A stretch of 37,190 nt of DNA from Lachnospiraceae bacterium UBA7225 (GTDB lineage Bacteria; Bacillota; Clostridia; Lachnospirales; Lachnospiraceae). Shown piece by piece: positions 15,715 to 24,807 of the stretch. The notes below the pieces were generated by a model that was not told the DNA's origin, made no database searches, and was given only the letters and a program-made list of their open reading frames with translations. The stretch spans positions 8,107 through 45,296 of the forward strand of contig DKTR01000141.1 in assembly GCA_002473385.1 (NCBI GenBank). The letters run 5' to 3'. The position numbers and the translations under genes are program-made. Numbering within the stretch: position 1 is the stretch's first letter; each line of letters begins with the position of its first letter.

Positions 15715-17250
15715 ATGGCAAAGGTAATTATGGTGCAGGGCACGATGTCAAATGTCGGAAAAAGTCTTCTGACAGCCGGGCTTTGCAGAATTTTTAAGCA
15801 GGACGGGTATAAGGTCGCGCCGTTTAAGTCCCAGAACATGGCGCTGAATTCCTATATTACAGAAGAGGGGCTTGAGATGGGACGCGCGCAGGTCATGCAG
15901 GCGGAGGCAGCAGGTATTGCGCCGTCGGTCTGCATGAATCCCATTCTTCTGAAACCGACCAATGACGTGGGTTCCCAGGTAATTGTAAATGGTGAAGTCA
16001 TTGGGAACATGAAGGCACGGGAATATTTTGCCTATAAGAAAAAGCTGATTCCCGATGTCATGAAGGCCTTTCAGAAGTTGTCCGGAGAATATGATATTAT
16101 TGTGATCGAGGGTGCGGGCAGCCCGGCGGAGATCAATCTGAAATCAGATGATATCGTGAATATGGGAATGGCAAAGCTGGCAAAAGCGCCGGTACTTCTC
16201 GTCGGAGATATCGACCGCGGCGGGGTGTTTGCGCAGCTCATCGGCACCGTCATGCTGCTGGAAGAGGATGAGCGGGCGATGGTCAAAGGATTAATTATTA
16301 ATAAATTCCGCGGCGACAAAACGATTCTGGAGCCAGGTATCGGGATGCTGGAGAACCGGGCTGGAATTCCGGTTGTAGGAGTAGCTCCGTACCTGCACAT
16401 TCAGGTGGAGGACGAAGACAGCCTGACGGAGCGATTTTCGGGTAATCAGGAGGTTGGGCTGATTGATATTGCGGTAATCCGTCTGCCGCGGATATCGAAT
16501 TTTACAGATTTCAATCCATTTGAAAATATGGAAGGTGTTTCTCTGCGTTATGTGGGGAGTGTTTCAGAACTGAAAAATCCGGACATGATTATTCTTCCGG
16601 GTACGAAGAGCACGATGGAGGATCTGCGCTGGCTGCGCCAGAGCGGTCTGGAAGCGGCGGTGCTGAAGGCGGCAGCAGCCGGAAAAGTGGTTTTTGGCGT
16701 CTGCGGCGGCTATCAGATGATGGGAGAAATATTGAACGATCCGCAGGGCGTTGAGGGAGGCGGCATGATGCGCGGCATGGGACTGTTCCCTATGGAGACG
16801 TTGTTTGCCGGAGAAAAGACGCGCACACGGGTGAACGGCACCTTTGGACAGATAGAGGGAATTCTTGCCGGTCTGTCGGGAGAGCCGCTTTCCGGCTACG
16901 AAATCCATATGGGTGTGACATCTTTGCAGGAAAATTGCTGTATTCTGACAAGCCTTGAAAATTACGCGGCAGTAAAGGACGCGGCGGATGCGGACGGGCG
17001 GGGGAAAACAGACGGCGCCTGCCGCGGCAATGTGTACGGTACTTATGTGCACGGTATTTTTGACCGGGAAAATGTGGCAAAGGCAGTTGTTACGGCGCTC
17101 GGAAGGGCGAAAGGTCTGGATGTTTCTCAAATTACGGCAGTAGATTTTGCTGCATTTAAGGAAAGCCAGTATGATATTCTGGCAGCGGAGCTGCGCAGAC
17201 ATCTTGATATGAAAAAAATATATGAGATTCTGGAGGAGGGCATCGCATGA
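15715..17250 (+). CDS. cbiP: Cobyric acid synthase
   Basis: A 511-residue glutamine amidotransferase that amidates side chains b, d, e and g of adenosylcobyrinic a,c-diamide. The P-loop GTMSNVGKS is at residues 9-17, FKSQNMALNSYIT at about 38-50, and EGAGSPAEINL at about 133-143. The C-terminal GATase domain has LPGTKSTMEDL near 298-308, the catalytic Cys330 in FGVCGGYQMMG, and YVHGIFD near the end carrying the catalytic His. The start is ATG 15715 with AAAGGGAGC upstream. The stop overlaps the cbiC start as ATGA. Full length and intact. Confidence 0.95.
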   Translation: MAKVIMVQGTMSNVGKSLLTAGLCRIFKQDGYKVAPFKSQNMALNSYITEEGLEMGRAQVMQAEAAGIAPSVCMNPILLKPTNDVGSQVIVNGEVIGNMKAREYFAYKKKLIPDVMKAFQKLSGEYDIIVIEGAGSPAEINLKSDDIVNMGMAKLAKAPVLLVGDIDRGGVFAQLIGTVMLLEEDERAMVKGLIINKFRGDKTILEPGIGMLENRAGIPVVGVAPYLHIQVEDEDSLTERFSGNQEVGLIDIAVIRLPRISNFTDFNPFENMEGVSLRYVGSVSELKNPDMIILPGTKSTMEDLRWLRQSGLEAAVLKAAAAGKVVFGVCGGYQMMGEILNDPQGVEGGGMMRGMGLFPMETLFAGEKTRTRVNGTFGQIEGILAGLSGEPLSGYEIHMGVTSLQENCCILTSLENYAAVKDAADADGRGKTDGACRGNVYGTYVHGIFDRENVAKAVVTALGRAKGLDVSQITAVDFAAFKESQYDILAAELRRHLDMKKIYEILEEGIA

Positions 17251-17879
17251 AGGTAGAACTGGAAAACGTAAAACCGATGGAGATTGAACGAAGGAGCTTT
17301 GAGATTATTGCCAGGGAGCTCGGAAGGAAGCTGCCGGAGGATACGGCGCCGATTATACAGCGATGTATTCACACCAGTGCGGATTTTGATTATGCTGACA
17401 ATCTCTGCTTTTCAGAGAAGGCGGTGGAGCGGGCGCTTGCGGCTTTGAGAGCGGGCACCTGTATTGTGACGGATACGCAGATGGCGAAGGCAGGAATCAA
17501 TAAAAAAGCGCTGGCAAAGTTCGGCTGTGAGGTCTATTGCTTTATGTCGGATGAAGATGTAGCGCAGATGGCGAAGGAGAATGGAACCACGCGCGCTGCA
17601 GTCAGTATGGACAGGGCTGCGGAACTGAAAAGGCCGCTGATTTTTGCCATCGGCAATGCGCCGACAGCGCTGGTGCGCCTTTATGAACTGATTGAAGAAA
17701 AGAAAATAGCTCCGGAGCTGGTTATCGGAGTACCGGTAGGCTTTGTGAATGTGGTGCAGTCGAAAGAGCTGATTATGCAGACCGACGTTCCCTATATTGT
17801 AGCGAAAGGCAGAAAGGGGGGCAGTAACATTGCTGCCTGTATTTGCAATGCGCTGCTTTATATGGCAGGCGGGCGCTGA
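17247..17879 (+). CDS. cbiC: Cobalt-precorrin-8 methylmutase
   Basis: A 210-residue isomerase that moves the C-11 methyl group to C-12, giving cobyrinic acid. The catalytic His42 is in RCIHTSADFDY. Other family segments are VTDTQMAKAGI (near 72-82), AIGNAPTALVRLYELI (about 133-148) and VGVPVGFVNVVQSKE (about 158-172). It overlaps cbiP by 4 bases and is the last gene of the tight cbi run. A palindromic repeat and a new promoter follow. Confidence 0.95.
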   Translation: MKVELENVKPMEIERRSFEIIARELGRKLPEDTAPIIQRCIHTSADFDYADNLCFSEKAVERALAALRAGTCIVTDTQMAKAGINKKALAKFGCEVYCFMSDEDVAQMAKENGTTRAAVSMDRAAELKRPLIFAIGNAPTALVRLYELIEEKKIAPELVIGVPVGFVNVVQSKELIMQTDVPYIVAKGRKGGSNIAACICNALLYMAGGR

Positions 17880-17888
17880 GCGGAGCTG

Positions 17889-17918
17889 GTAACAGGACAG
17901 CCTGGCTGAACTGTTACC
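17889..17918. repeat. Palindromic repeat, copy 2 (after cbiC)
   Basis: GGTAACAG (17889-17896) and CTGTTACC (17911-17918) are perfectly complementary 8-base arms. Inside, CAGCC and GGCTG pair around a single T, with a GA/AA internal loop between the two stems. Twenty-seven bases are identical to copy 1 at 5006-5032. No T-run follows. It begins 9 bases after the cbiC stop. Confidence 0.8.
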
Positions 17919-17977
17919 GGTGCTGATAAATCCTCAGAAAATTTTAAGACCAGTTTAATGAAATCTGAAGCAGAATA

Positions 17978-17986
17978 TGCTATACT
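17978..17986 (+). promoter_or_regulatory. Extended -10 promoter before the YARHG gene
   Basis: TG-C-TATACT at 17978-17986 matches an extended -10 element; no good -35 is visible. It would start a transcript about 55 bases upstream of the YARHG gene and could also drive cbiK and the hem genes. Confidence 0.5.
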
Positions 17987-18040
17987 ATACCATGATTCAT
18001 GGAACACGGAGGGCTGGCTTACAATAAGGGGGATAAAAAC

Positions 18041-19231
18041 ATGAAAAGAACGAAAGTGATTCTGGCGGCAGTACTGGCGGGAAGTCTGATGATTTCAGCG
18101 GCATTTCCTGCAGCAGCAGAGGAAAATACGGAGGCAACTCTGGTAGATCTGTTTTATACATATTCCAAAGACAACCTGATTGTGGAATACTATGACAGCA
18201 ATTATCTGACAGAGGAGGGGCGGCTTCAGCAGAAAAGCTACAACGGCTTTTTGGCGCTTTCCCAGACAGATCTTGACTGGGACGGCACGGAGGAGCTGCT
18301 GGCAATCCGGCTGAAACCAGATACGGATGAGGCGGGAAATACCGTAAATACCCTGGTGGCAGAAATTTACCAGAGGAAGGATAACACGCTGCAGCGCGGC
18401 ACGCAGTATACGTTGGCGGAGAATATTTTAGCTTACGATGCGGCGAGGATTGATGTGTTCGCTGTGAATGGACAGAGCGGGCAGTTTATCTGCTGCGAGG
18501 CGCTTGATTCGGCATCTCTGCTTGCAGACGGGGTTACCTGGAGCATGCGGGCGGCCGGATATGACGGAACCAGCCTTTATGAGGTGTCAGATGTTTCTAT
18601 GTCGGGCAGCGACTTTTCTGAGGAGGATATCGCAAAAGCGCGCGGGGCGGTAAACGCGGTCGGGCTGTATCCGGAAACGGTGATCCGGTCTTCTGTGGCG
18701 GACCAGTATGACCTGGGGCTGCTTTGCACGATAAGGCGTTATCTGATATCTGATTACGAAAATGTACAGGCGGCGGTCAGTGCAGGACAGGCGCAGCAGT
18801 ACGGGGAAACCTGGTTTAAAAATTATATGAATCCCAATCGGGAGAACAAATTTAACAAAGAATTTGCCGTAGAGCTGACAGAGAGTACAGTGCAGACGGG
18901 GACAGACTCTGCGGACAATGTGCATTATAGCTTTGACGGGGATTATATTATTGCAGACAGCGACAGCCGCTATATTACGGAAGAAGAGCTGGGCAGGCTT
19001 TCCGCAGATGAAATCCTGCTGGCACGCAATGAGATTTATGCGAAGCACGGGCGGATCTTTAATGATGCGGCGCTGAATGAATACTTCCGCAGCAGGAGCT
19101 GGTATCAGCCCTCTGTGGCAGGCAGTGATTTTACGGACGAGTATGCCGCTTCCGTGTTCAACGCGTATGAAATTACCAACATCTCGACGCTGGTGACGTA
19201 TGAAAAAGCGCATGGATTAAATGGATATTGA
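18041..19231 (+). CDS. Secreted YARHG-domain protein
   Basis: A 396-residue exported protein of unknown function. Residues 1 to about 26 form a signal peptide (KRTKV n-region, hydrophobic core, A-A-A-E cleavage area) with no lipobox cysteine. The C-terminal part carries a YARHG domain (LARNEIYAKHGRIF and NEYFRSRSWY, about residues 320-350), a motif of extracellular proteins whose role is not established. The middle has a segment DLDWDGTEELLAIRL resembling the aspartate-rich turn of FG-GAP/VCBS-like repeats, a weak likeness. The start is ATG 18041 with AAGGGGG upstream, preferred over an ATG at 17999. It sits between cbiC and cbiK without an obvious link to corrinoids. Confidence 0.8.
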   Translation: MKRTKVILAAVLAGSLMISAAFPAAAEENTEATLVDLFYTYSKDNLIVEYYDSNYLTEEGRLQQKSYNGFLALSQTDLDWDGTEELLAIRLKPDTDEAGNTVNTLVAEIYQRKDNTLQRGTQYTLAENILAYDAARIDVFAVNGQSGQFICCEALDSASLLADGVTWSMRAAGYDGTSLYEVSDVSMSGSDFSEEDIAKARGAVNAVGLYPETVIRSSVADQYDLGLLCTIRRYLISDYENVQAAVSAGQAQQYGETWFKNYMNPNRENKFNKEFAVELTESTVQTGTDSADNVHYSFDGDYIIADSDSRYITEEELGRLSADEILLARNEIYAKHGRIFNDAALNEYFRSRSWYQPSVAGSDFTDEYAASVFNAYEITNISTLVTYEKAHGLNGY

Positions 19232-19284
19232 AGCTCCCAGACCGCATCAGAGCGGACCGGCGGGGCATTAGGAGTGAGAAATTG

Positions 19285-20070
19285 ATGGAAACACAGCAGA
19301 CAAAGGCGATTCTGGTTGTCAGCTTTGGCACCAGTTATACAGACGCCAGGGAGAAAAATATAGACCGGATTGAGGCGGATATCTGCGCGGCATTTCCGGA
19401 TTACCGCATCTACCGGGCCTGGACCAGTAAAATGATCCTGAAAAAACTGAAAAGCAGAGACGGCATTGTTATTGACAATGTCCGGGAGGCGATGGAGCGG
19501 ATGGAGGCGGATGGGATCCGCGAGGTGATCGTCCAGCCGACACATGTGATGAATGGCATTGAAAATGACCGGATGATCGCGGATGTGCGCGCTTATGAGG
19601 AGTGCTTTGCCAGTATCCGGATGGGAGCACCGCTGCTTACAACCGAGCAGGACAGCCGGGAAGCAATTGCGGCATTGGAGCAGGAGTGGAGCCATCTTTC
19701 GGAAAATGAGGCGCTGGTGCTGATGGGGCACGGAACGGAGCATTATGCAAATTCCGTATACGCGGCGCTGGATTATATGATGAAGGATATGGGACATGAG
19801 AATATGTTTCTCGGCACGGTGGAGGCGTATCCCACTCTGGAGGCGCTGATCCGCCGGATGAAAAAAGCAAACCCGGTGAAGGTGCATCTCGCTCCGTTTA
19901 TGATTGTGGCGGGAGATCATGCGAAAAATGATATGTCGGGCGAGGATGAAGATTCCTGGGCAAGCCGGTTCTCGCGGGAAGGCTTTACAGTGGAATGTCA
20001 CTTAAAGGGACTTGGAGAATACCCGCATATCCGGGAAATGCTTGTGCGTCATGTGAGGGAAGCAAAATGA
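19285..20070 (+). CDS. cbiK: Sirohydrochlorin cobaltochelatase
   Basis: A 261-residue class II chelatase that inserts Co2+ into sirohydrochlorin, the step that commits tetrapyrrole to the anaerobic B12 route. Metal-binding residues can be placed by family comparison: His149 in LMGHGTEHYANSVY, Glu180 in GTVEAYPT, and His212 in VAGDHAKNDMSGE. The N-terminus AILVVSFGTSYTDAREKNI is typical of CbiK. There is no signal peptide, so it is the cytoplasmic form. The start is ATG 19285 with TAGGAGTG upstream; an earlier in-frame ATG at 19228 overlaps the preceding gene. The stop overlaps the hemA start as ATGA. Confidence 0.93.
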   Translation: METQQTKAILVVSFGTSYTDAREKNIDRIEADICAAFPDYRIYRAWTSKMILKKLKSRDGIVIDNVREAMERMEADGIREVIVQPTHVMNGIENDRMIADVRAYEECFASIRMGAPLLTTEQDSREAIAALEQEWSHLSENEALVLMGHGTEHYANSVYAALDYMMKDMGHENMFLGTVEAYPTLEALIRRMKKANPVKVHLAPFMIVAGDHAKNDMSGEDEDSWASRFSREGFTVECHLKGLGEYPHIREMLVRHVREAK

Positions 20071-21335
20071 GTATTTATATGACAGGCATCGACCATACAA
20101 AAGCACCCCTTGATGTACGTGCGGTGTTTTCTTTTACGAAAAAAAATATGGCAAAGGCGATGGAGACATGGAAGAAAATTCCAGGTCTCCATGGCTGTGT
20201 TATGATTGTTACCTGCAACCGTATGGAGCTGTGGGCGAGTGTGCAGGAGGGGATGGAGCCGGATCTGTTTGAGCTTCTGTGCCGGGAGAAAGGGGCGGAT
20301 GCACAGCAGTACCGGAAATACGCCGTCTTCCGGGAGGGACGCGAGGCGGTAAATCATCTTTTTGAGGTGTCCTGCGGGCTGCAGTCGCGCATTTTGGGAG
20401 AGGATCAGATCATCACACAGGTGAAGGATGCGCTTACGTTTGCCAGGGAGCAATATGCGACGGATAACGTATTGGAGGTGCTGTTCCGCATGGCGGTGAC
20501 AGCGGGCAAGAAGGTAAAAACAGAGGTACTGCTTTCCAAAAAGGACAGCTCCGTTATTCATCGGGCGGTGGAGGTTTTAAAGGAAGAGGGCTTCTCCCTT
20601 TACGGGAAGAAATGTATGGTGATCGGAAACGGTGAGATGGGCAGGCTTTCCGCCAATGTTATTCAAAACGAAGGCGCCGATGTTACTGTTACTATGCGGA
20701 GCTACCGCAGCGGAGTGGTTGATATTCCAAGAGGCTGTAAACGCATTGATTATGCTGCGCGCATGACGCTTTTTCCGCAGTGCGATTATGTGATCAGCGC
20801 GACGGCAAGTCCCAATTATACACTGCGCGAGGAAGAGGTGCGGGCGGCGCTGCGTGGTCCCGTGGTTCTGATTGATCTGGCAGTGCCGCGGGATATCGAG
20901 CCTTCCGTGGGAAATCTGGAAGGCGTCACGCTTTATGACATCGACTATTTTGATGCGGGACACCTCAGCGCGCAGACACAGGCGGATATTGCGCGTGCAA
21001 AAGAAATCCTGAAGGAGCAGATCAAGGAATTTTTTGACTGGTATGAGGGCAGGGACGTGATTGAGAAAATCCAGAGTGTCCGGGAAGCTGTGGTAGAGGA
21101 TTTTCATCTTCGTACGCGGAAAAAAACAAAGGAGCTGGGCAGCTGTCTGCAAATTGCAGACACAGAGATGCTGCAGGAATATCAGAAATATATTGAAATG
21201 GCAGCTGAAAAGACCATTAATAAAATGATGTTCGGGCTGCGCCGGAAGGTTTGCGATCAGACCTTCCGGGAATGTATGGAGGCATTAGACAGTTTATATG
21301 AAAAAGACGATCACAATCGGCAGCAGGGAGAGTAA
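20067..21335 (+). CDS. hemA: Glutamyl-tRNA reductase
   Basis: A 422-residue enzyme that reduces glutamyl-tRNA(Glu) to glutamate-1-semialdehyde with NADPH, the first step of the C5 pathway. The catalytic Cys50 is in VTCNRMELW. GLQSRILGEDQIITQVKDA (about 108-126) is the family's conserved block. A Rossmann segment VIGNGEMGRLSANVI follows at about 187-201, and the C-terminal dimerisation helix ends with FGLRRKVCDQTF. The start is ATG 20067, overlapping cbiK by 4 bases. Its C-terminal coding region overlaps the hemC start by 38 bases. No precorrin-2 dehydrogenase domain is fused to it. Confidence 0.95.
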   Translation: MSIYMTGIDHTKAPLDVRAVFSFTKKNMAKAMETWKKIPGLHGCVMIVTCNRMELWASVQEGMEPDLFELLCREKGADAQQYRKYAVFREGREAVNHLFEVSCGLQSRILGEDQIITQVKDALTFAREQYATDNVLEVLFRMAVTAGKKVKTEVLLSKKDSSVIHRAVEVLKEEGFSLYGKKCMVIGNGEMGRLSANVIQNEGADVTVTMRSYRSGVVDIPRGCKRIDYAARMTLFPQCDYVISATASPNYTLREEEVRAALRGPVVLIDLAVPRDIEPSVGNLEGVTLYDIDYFDAGHLSAQTQADIARAKEILKEQIKEFFDWYEGRDVIEKIQSVREAVVEDFHLRTRKKTKELGSCLQIADTEMLQEYQKYIEMAAEKTINKMMFGLRRKVCDQTFRECMEALDSLYEKDDHNRQQGE

Positions 21336-22242
21336 GCTTGCCGTTATTCAGTCAGAGATAGTAAAAAAGGCAATAGAGCAGGAAAATCCGGGGGTGTCAG
21401 TATCCATTCTGACAATGAAGACGACAGGTGATAAAATTCTCGACCGCACCCTGGATAAGGTAGGCGGAAAAGGACTGTTTGTGAAAGAACTGGACCGGGC
21501 GCTTCTGGAAGGAAGAACGGATCTCTCAGTTCACAGCTTGAAGGATGTTCCGATGGAGGTGCCCGGAGAGCTTCCGCTGCTCGCTTTTTCGACACGCCTG
21601 GATGTGCGGGATGTGCTGGTGCTGCCTGCAGGCGTCCGGGAACCTGATTTTTCAAAGCCGGTTGGCTGTTCGAGCAGCCGCCGGATCCTGCAGTTTGGAG
21701 AGCTTTATCCACAGGCCAAGTGCCGCCCGGTGCGCGGAAATGTGCTTACAAGACTGCGCAGGCTGGATGACGGGGAATACGGCGCGCTGATTCTGGCAGC
21801 CGCCGGTCTTGAGCGGCTGGGACTTGCAGAGCGCATCAGCCGCTATTTTTCACCGGAAGAAATGATACCGGCTGCCGGACAGGGAATTCTTGCCATGCAG
21901 GGCAGACAGGGAGAGGACTACAGCTATCTGGAATCCGTTGCAGATGAGCAGGCCAGGGATGCAGCTCTCTGCGAGCGGGCGTTTGTGCGCACACTGAACG
22001 GGGGCTGCAGCTCACCGACGGCGGCGTATGCCCGGATAGAGGGCAGGCAGATCTTTCTGACAGGACTATACTGTGAGGAGAGTACCTGGCGCTGGTGCAG
22101 AGGTACGGCATGCGGCGTGCGTGCAGACGCGGAGCGTATCGGGCAAAGACTTGCCATGTGCCTGGCTGAGCATGTGCGTGCATCGGGGGTACCGGAAGGC
22201 AGCCGGCTTGCGGATATCTGCTTAGAAGGGAAGGAACAGTAA
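21298..22242 (+). CDS. hemC: Hydroxymethylbilane synthase (porphobilinogen deaminase)
   Basis: A 314-residue enzyme that joins four porphobilinogen units into hydroxymethylbilane. GSRESKLAVIQ near residues 8-18, HSLKDVPME around 78-86, and the dipyrromethane-cofactor Cys237 in NGGCSSPTAAYA are all present. The start ATG 21298 lies inside hemA, with only a distant GGAGG (about 21278), so translation is probably coupled to hemA. The stop is 1 base before the cobA-hemD start. Confidence 0.95.
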   Translation: MKKTITIGSRESKLAVIQSEIVKKAIEQENPGVSVSILTMKTTGDKILDRTLDKVGGKGLFVKELDRALLEGRTDLSVHSLKDVPMEVPGELPLLAFSTRLDVRDVLVLPAGVREPDFSKPVGCSSSRRILQFGELYPQAKCRPVRGNVLTRLRRLDDGEYGALILAAAGLERLGLAERISRYFSPEEMIPAAGQGILAMQGRQGEDYSYLESVADEQARDAALCERAFVRTLNGGCSSPTAAYARIEGRQIFLTGLYCEESTWRWCRGTACGVRADAERIGQRLAMCLAEHVRASGVPEGSRLADICLEGKEQ

Positions 22243-22243
22243 T

Positions 22244-23773
22244 ATGCAGGGAAAAGTTTATCTTGTCGGGGCAGGTCCCTCTGATCCGGGCTTGTTTACA
22301 AGAAGAGGCGAGGAAGTATTAAAGCGCGCACAGGTGGTCGTCTATGATGCTCTCGTCGGACAGGGCGTGCTGGGAATGATTCCGCGGGAAGCAAAGCTGA
22401 TTAACGTGGGAAAGCGTGCAAGCCATCATATGGTGAAGCAGGAGGAGATCAACCGCATACTTGTGGAGGAGGCAAAGCAGGGCAGGGCGGTTGTGCGCCT
22501 GAAGGGCGGCGATCCGTTTCTGTTTGGCAGGGGCGGCGAGGAACTGGAGCTTCTGGTGAAGGAGCAGATTCCCTTCGAGGTAGTGCCCGGGGTTACTTCG
22601 GCACTTTCCGTTCCGGCATACAACGGTATTCCTGTCACGCATCGGGATTATTGCTCTTCCCTGCACATAATTACCGGTCACAAGCGTGAGGGAAAACAAT
22701 ATAATATTGATTTTGAAGCGCTTGTCCGTACTGGCGGAACGCTCGTATTTCTGATGGGTGTTACTGCGCTGAAGGATATCTGCGACGGGCTGCTGGAGGC
22801 AGGAATGTGTGCAGATATGCCGGCGGCAGTTCTGCAGAAGGGAACGACAGCGGCGCAGAAGAAAATTGTTGCGACTGTTTCCACGCTGGTAGAGGAAGTA
22901 AGACGGCAGGGGGTTGAAACACCGGCAATTATTGTGGTCGGCGAGGTATGCAGTCTGGCGGAGGCGTTCTCCTGGAAGGAAAAACAGCCGCTTTTTGGGA
23001 AAAAGATTCTTGTTACCAGACCGCGGGAACTGATTTCGGAGATGGCATCGAGACTGCGTGAGCAGGGAGCGGAGGTGCTGGAGCTTCCGGCGATCCGCAT
23101 CGTGCCGCGCGAGTGTGAAGGAGCGATGTCAGATATCCTTAAAAATCTGCATACTTTTGACTGGCTGGTATTTACCAGTCCATCCGGAGTGCGGGTATTT
23201 TTCGAGGATCTGAAGAGATGCCGTCTGGATATCCGGCATCTGTCTGCGGTGAAGATTGCTGTTCTTGGCAGCGGCACCGGAAGAGAGCTGGAAAAGTACG
23301 GATGCTATGCGGATCTGATGCCAGAGAAGGCATATGCGCAGGAGCTTGGGCGGGCGCTTGCCCCAAAATGCCGGGGAGGCGAAAAAATACTGCTGTTCCG
23401 TGCGGCTGTGGGCAGCCCGGAGCTGACGGAGGAACTGAAAAGGGTGCCGGAAATTAAGGTGGAGGATCTGGCGGCTTACGATACCGTTTATGAGACATCG
23501 CCCCTGGTTGATGTCCGGGCGGAATTCGAAGAACAAAAAACAGATTATGCGGTATTTACCAGCGCGTCGACCGTGAGGGGATTTGCAGAGAGTGTTCCCG
23601 GTCTGGACTTTGCAAAAGTACGGGCAGTCTGTATCGGCAGAAAGACAAAGGAAGCGGCGCAGGCGCTGGGAATGGAGACATTTATGGCAGAGGAGCCTTC
23701 TATGGACGCAGTTGTGCGTCTGGTGGAGGAGCTTGCAAAATCAAAGACCCCGCTGCAGGCAACGGGGGATTAG
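22244..23773 (+). CDS. cobA-hemD: Fused uroporphyrinogen-III C-methyltransferase / uroporphyrinogen-III synthase
   Basis: A 509-residue bifunctional protein. Residues 1 to about 245 are SUMT (CobA): VGAGPSDPGLFTRRG near 8-22, VRLKGGDPFLFGRGGEE near 84-100 and VVPGVTSALSVPAYNGIPVTHR near 112-133. It makes precorrin-2 from uroporphyrinogen III. Residues about 253-500 are HemD, which cyclises hydroxymethylbilane (KKILVTRPRELISEMASRL at the start, then WLVFTSPSGVRVFF and AVFTSASTVRGF). The fusion joins consecutive steps, and this arrangement is common in Clostridia. The start is ATG 22244 after GAAGGAAC. Confidence 0.95.
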   Translation: MQGKVYLVGAGPSDPGLFTRRGEEVLKRAQVVVYDALVGQGVLGMIPREAKLINVGKRASHHMVKQEEINRILVEEAKQGRAVVRLKGGDPFLFGRGGEELELLVKEQIPFEVVPGVTSALSVPAYNGIPVTHRDYCSSLHIITGHKREGKQYNIDFEALVRTGGTLVFLMGVTALKDICDGLLEAGMCADMPAAVLQKGTTAAQKKIVATVSTLVEEVRRQGVETPAIIVVGEVCSLAEAFSWKEKQPLFGKKILVTRPRELISEMASRLREQGAEVLELPAIRIVPRECEGAMSDILKNLHTFDWLVFTSPSGVRVFFEDLKRCRLDIRHLSAVKIAVLGSGTGRELEKYGCYADLMPEKAYAQELGRALAPKCRGGEKILLFRAAVGSPELTEELKRVPEIKVEDLAAYDTVYETSPLVDVRAEFEEQKTDYAVFTSASTVRGFAESVPGLDFAKVRAVCIGRKTKEAAQALGMETFMAEEPSMDAVVRLVEELAKSKTPLQATGD

Positions 23774-23823
23774 GCTTGCAACGCTGCAGAGCAGCGGGTA
23801 AATATAGGAAAGGAAGCGTTAGT

Positions 23824-24807
23824 ATGGAATTAAGAAAACGGCCGCGAAGACTGCGCGGCGGGGAAGCCCTGCGCAGAATGGTGCGGGAGACACGGATGGA
23901 TAAGACATCTCTGATTTATCCGATGTTCGTGATGGACGGAGAGAATATCAGGGAAGAAATCCCTTCAATGGAGGGGCAGTATCGTTACAGCATCGACCGC
24001 ATGGGAGAATGCCTGCAGGAACTGCAGGATGCCGGCGTGACATCCGTGATGCTGTTCGGTATTCCGGCGGTGAAGGATGAAATGGGAAGCCAGGCATATG
24101 CCGACGACGGTATTGTCCAGCGTGCGCTGCGCTATGCGAAGGAGCACTTTCCGCAGATGTATCTGATCACAGATGTCTGTATGTGCGAGTATACCTCGCA
24201 TGGACACTGCGGTGTTCTCTGCGGTCATGACGTTGAAAATGATAAAACGCTGGAGCTGCTTGCAAAGACAGCACTCTCCCATGTGCAGGCGGGAGCGGAT
24301 ATGGTGGCGCCGTCCGATATGATGGACGGGAGAGTGCTCGCTATCCGCAATGCGCTGGACGCGAACGGTTTTTCTAATATTCCGATTATGTCATATGCGG
24401 TGAAATATGCGTCGGCGTTTTATGGCCCGTTCCGCGATGCCGCAGGCTCGGCACCTGCCTTCGGGGACCGCAGATCTTATCAGATGGATTTTCACAACAG
24501 CCGGGAGGGCATTAAAGAAGCGCTGTTGGATGAGGAAGAGGGCGCGGATATTATCATGGTAAAACCGGCGATGTCCTATCTGGACATGGTGACAAAGGTG
24601 AAGGAGACTGTTCATACGCCGGTTGCCTCTTATAGCGTGAGCGGTGAGTACGCGATGGTAAAGGCGGCGGCAAAGCTGGGCTGGATCGATGAGGAGCGTG
24701 TGATCTGTGAGATGGCAGCGGCGGCATACCGTGCGGGCAGCGACATTTATATTACTTATTTTGCAAAGGAGCTTGCAAAATTCATGGATGAGGGGAGAAT
24801 CGGCTGA
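23824..24807 (+). CDS. hemB: Delta-aminolevulinic acid dehydratase (porphobilinogen synthase)
   Basis: A 327-residue enzyme that condenses two 5-aminolevulinate molecules to porphobilinogen. The Schiff-base lysines are Lys194 (YAVKYASAFYGPF) and Lys247 (IMVKPAMSYLD). The cysteine cluster DVCMCEYTSHGHCG (Cys119, Cys121, Cys129) marks the zinc-dependent form. The start is ATG 23824 with GGAAAGGAAG upstream; an in-frame ATG 48 bases earlier lacks a site and would add an unrelated tail. The stop TGA shares its final A with the hemL ATG, a TGATG coupling. Confidence 0.96.
   Translation: MELRKRPRRLRGGEALRRMVRETRMDKTSLIYPMFVMDGENIREEIPSMEGQYRYSIDRMGECLQELQDAGVTSVMLFGIPAVKDEMGSQAYADDGIVQRALRYAKEHFPQMYLITDVCMCEYTSHGHCGVLCGHDVENDKTLELLAKTALSHVQAGADMVAPSDMMDGRVLAIRNALDANGFSNIPIMSYAVKYASAFYGPFRDAAGSAPAFGDRRSYQMDFHNSREGIKEALLDEEEGADIIMVKPAMSYLDMVTKVKETVHTPVASYSVSGEYAMVKAAAKLGWIDEERVICEMAAAAYRAGSDIYITYFAKELAKFMDEGRIG

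Noticed and set aside
19105..20001. 298-codon open frame on the - strand opposite cbiK
   Set aside because: It mirrors the well-supported cbiK and the end of the YARHG gene, has no domain likeness and reflects codon bias of the + strand genes.
22678..23277. 199-codon open frame on the - strand opposite cobA-hemD
   Set aside because: It is the complement of a clearly coding gene and has serine/arginine-rich low-complexity composition typical of shadow frames.
23778..23800. Small hairpin CGCTG-CAGAG-CAGCG between cobA-hemD and hemB as a terminator
   Set aside because: Five base pairs, no T-run, and hemB belongs to the same operon.
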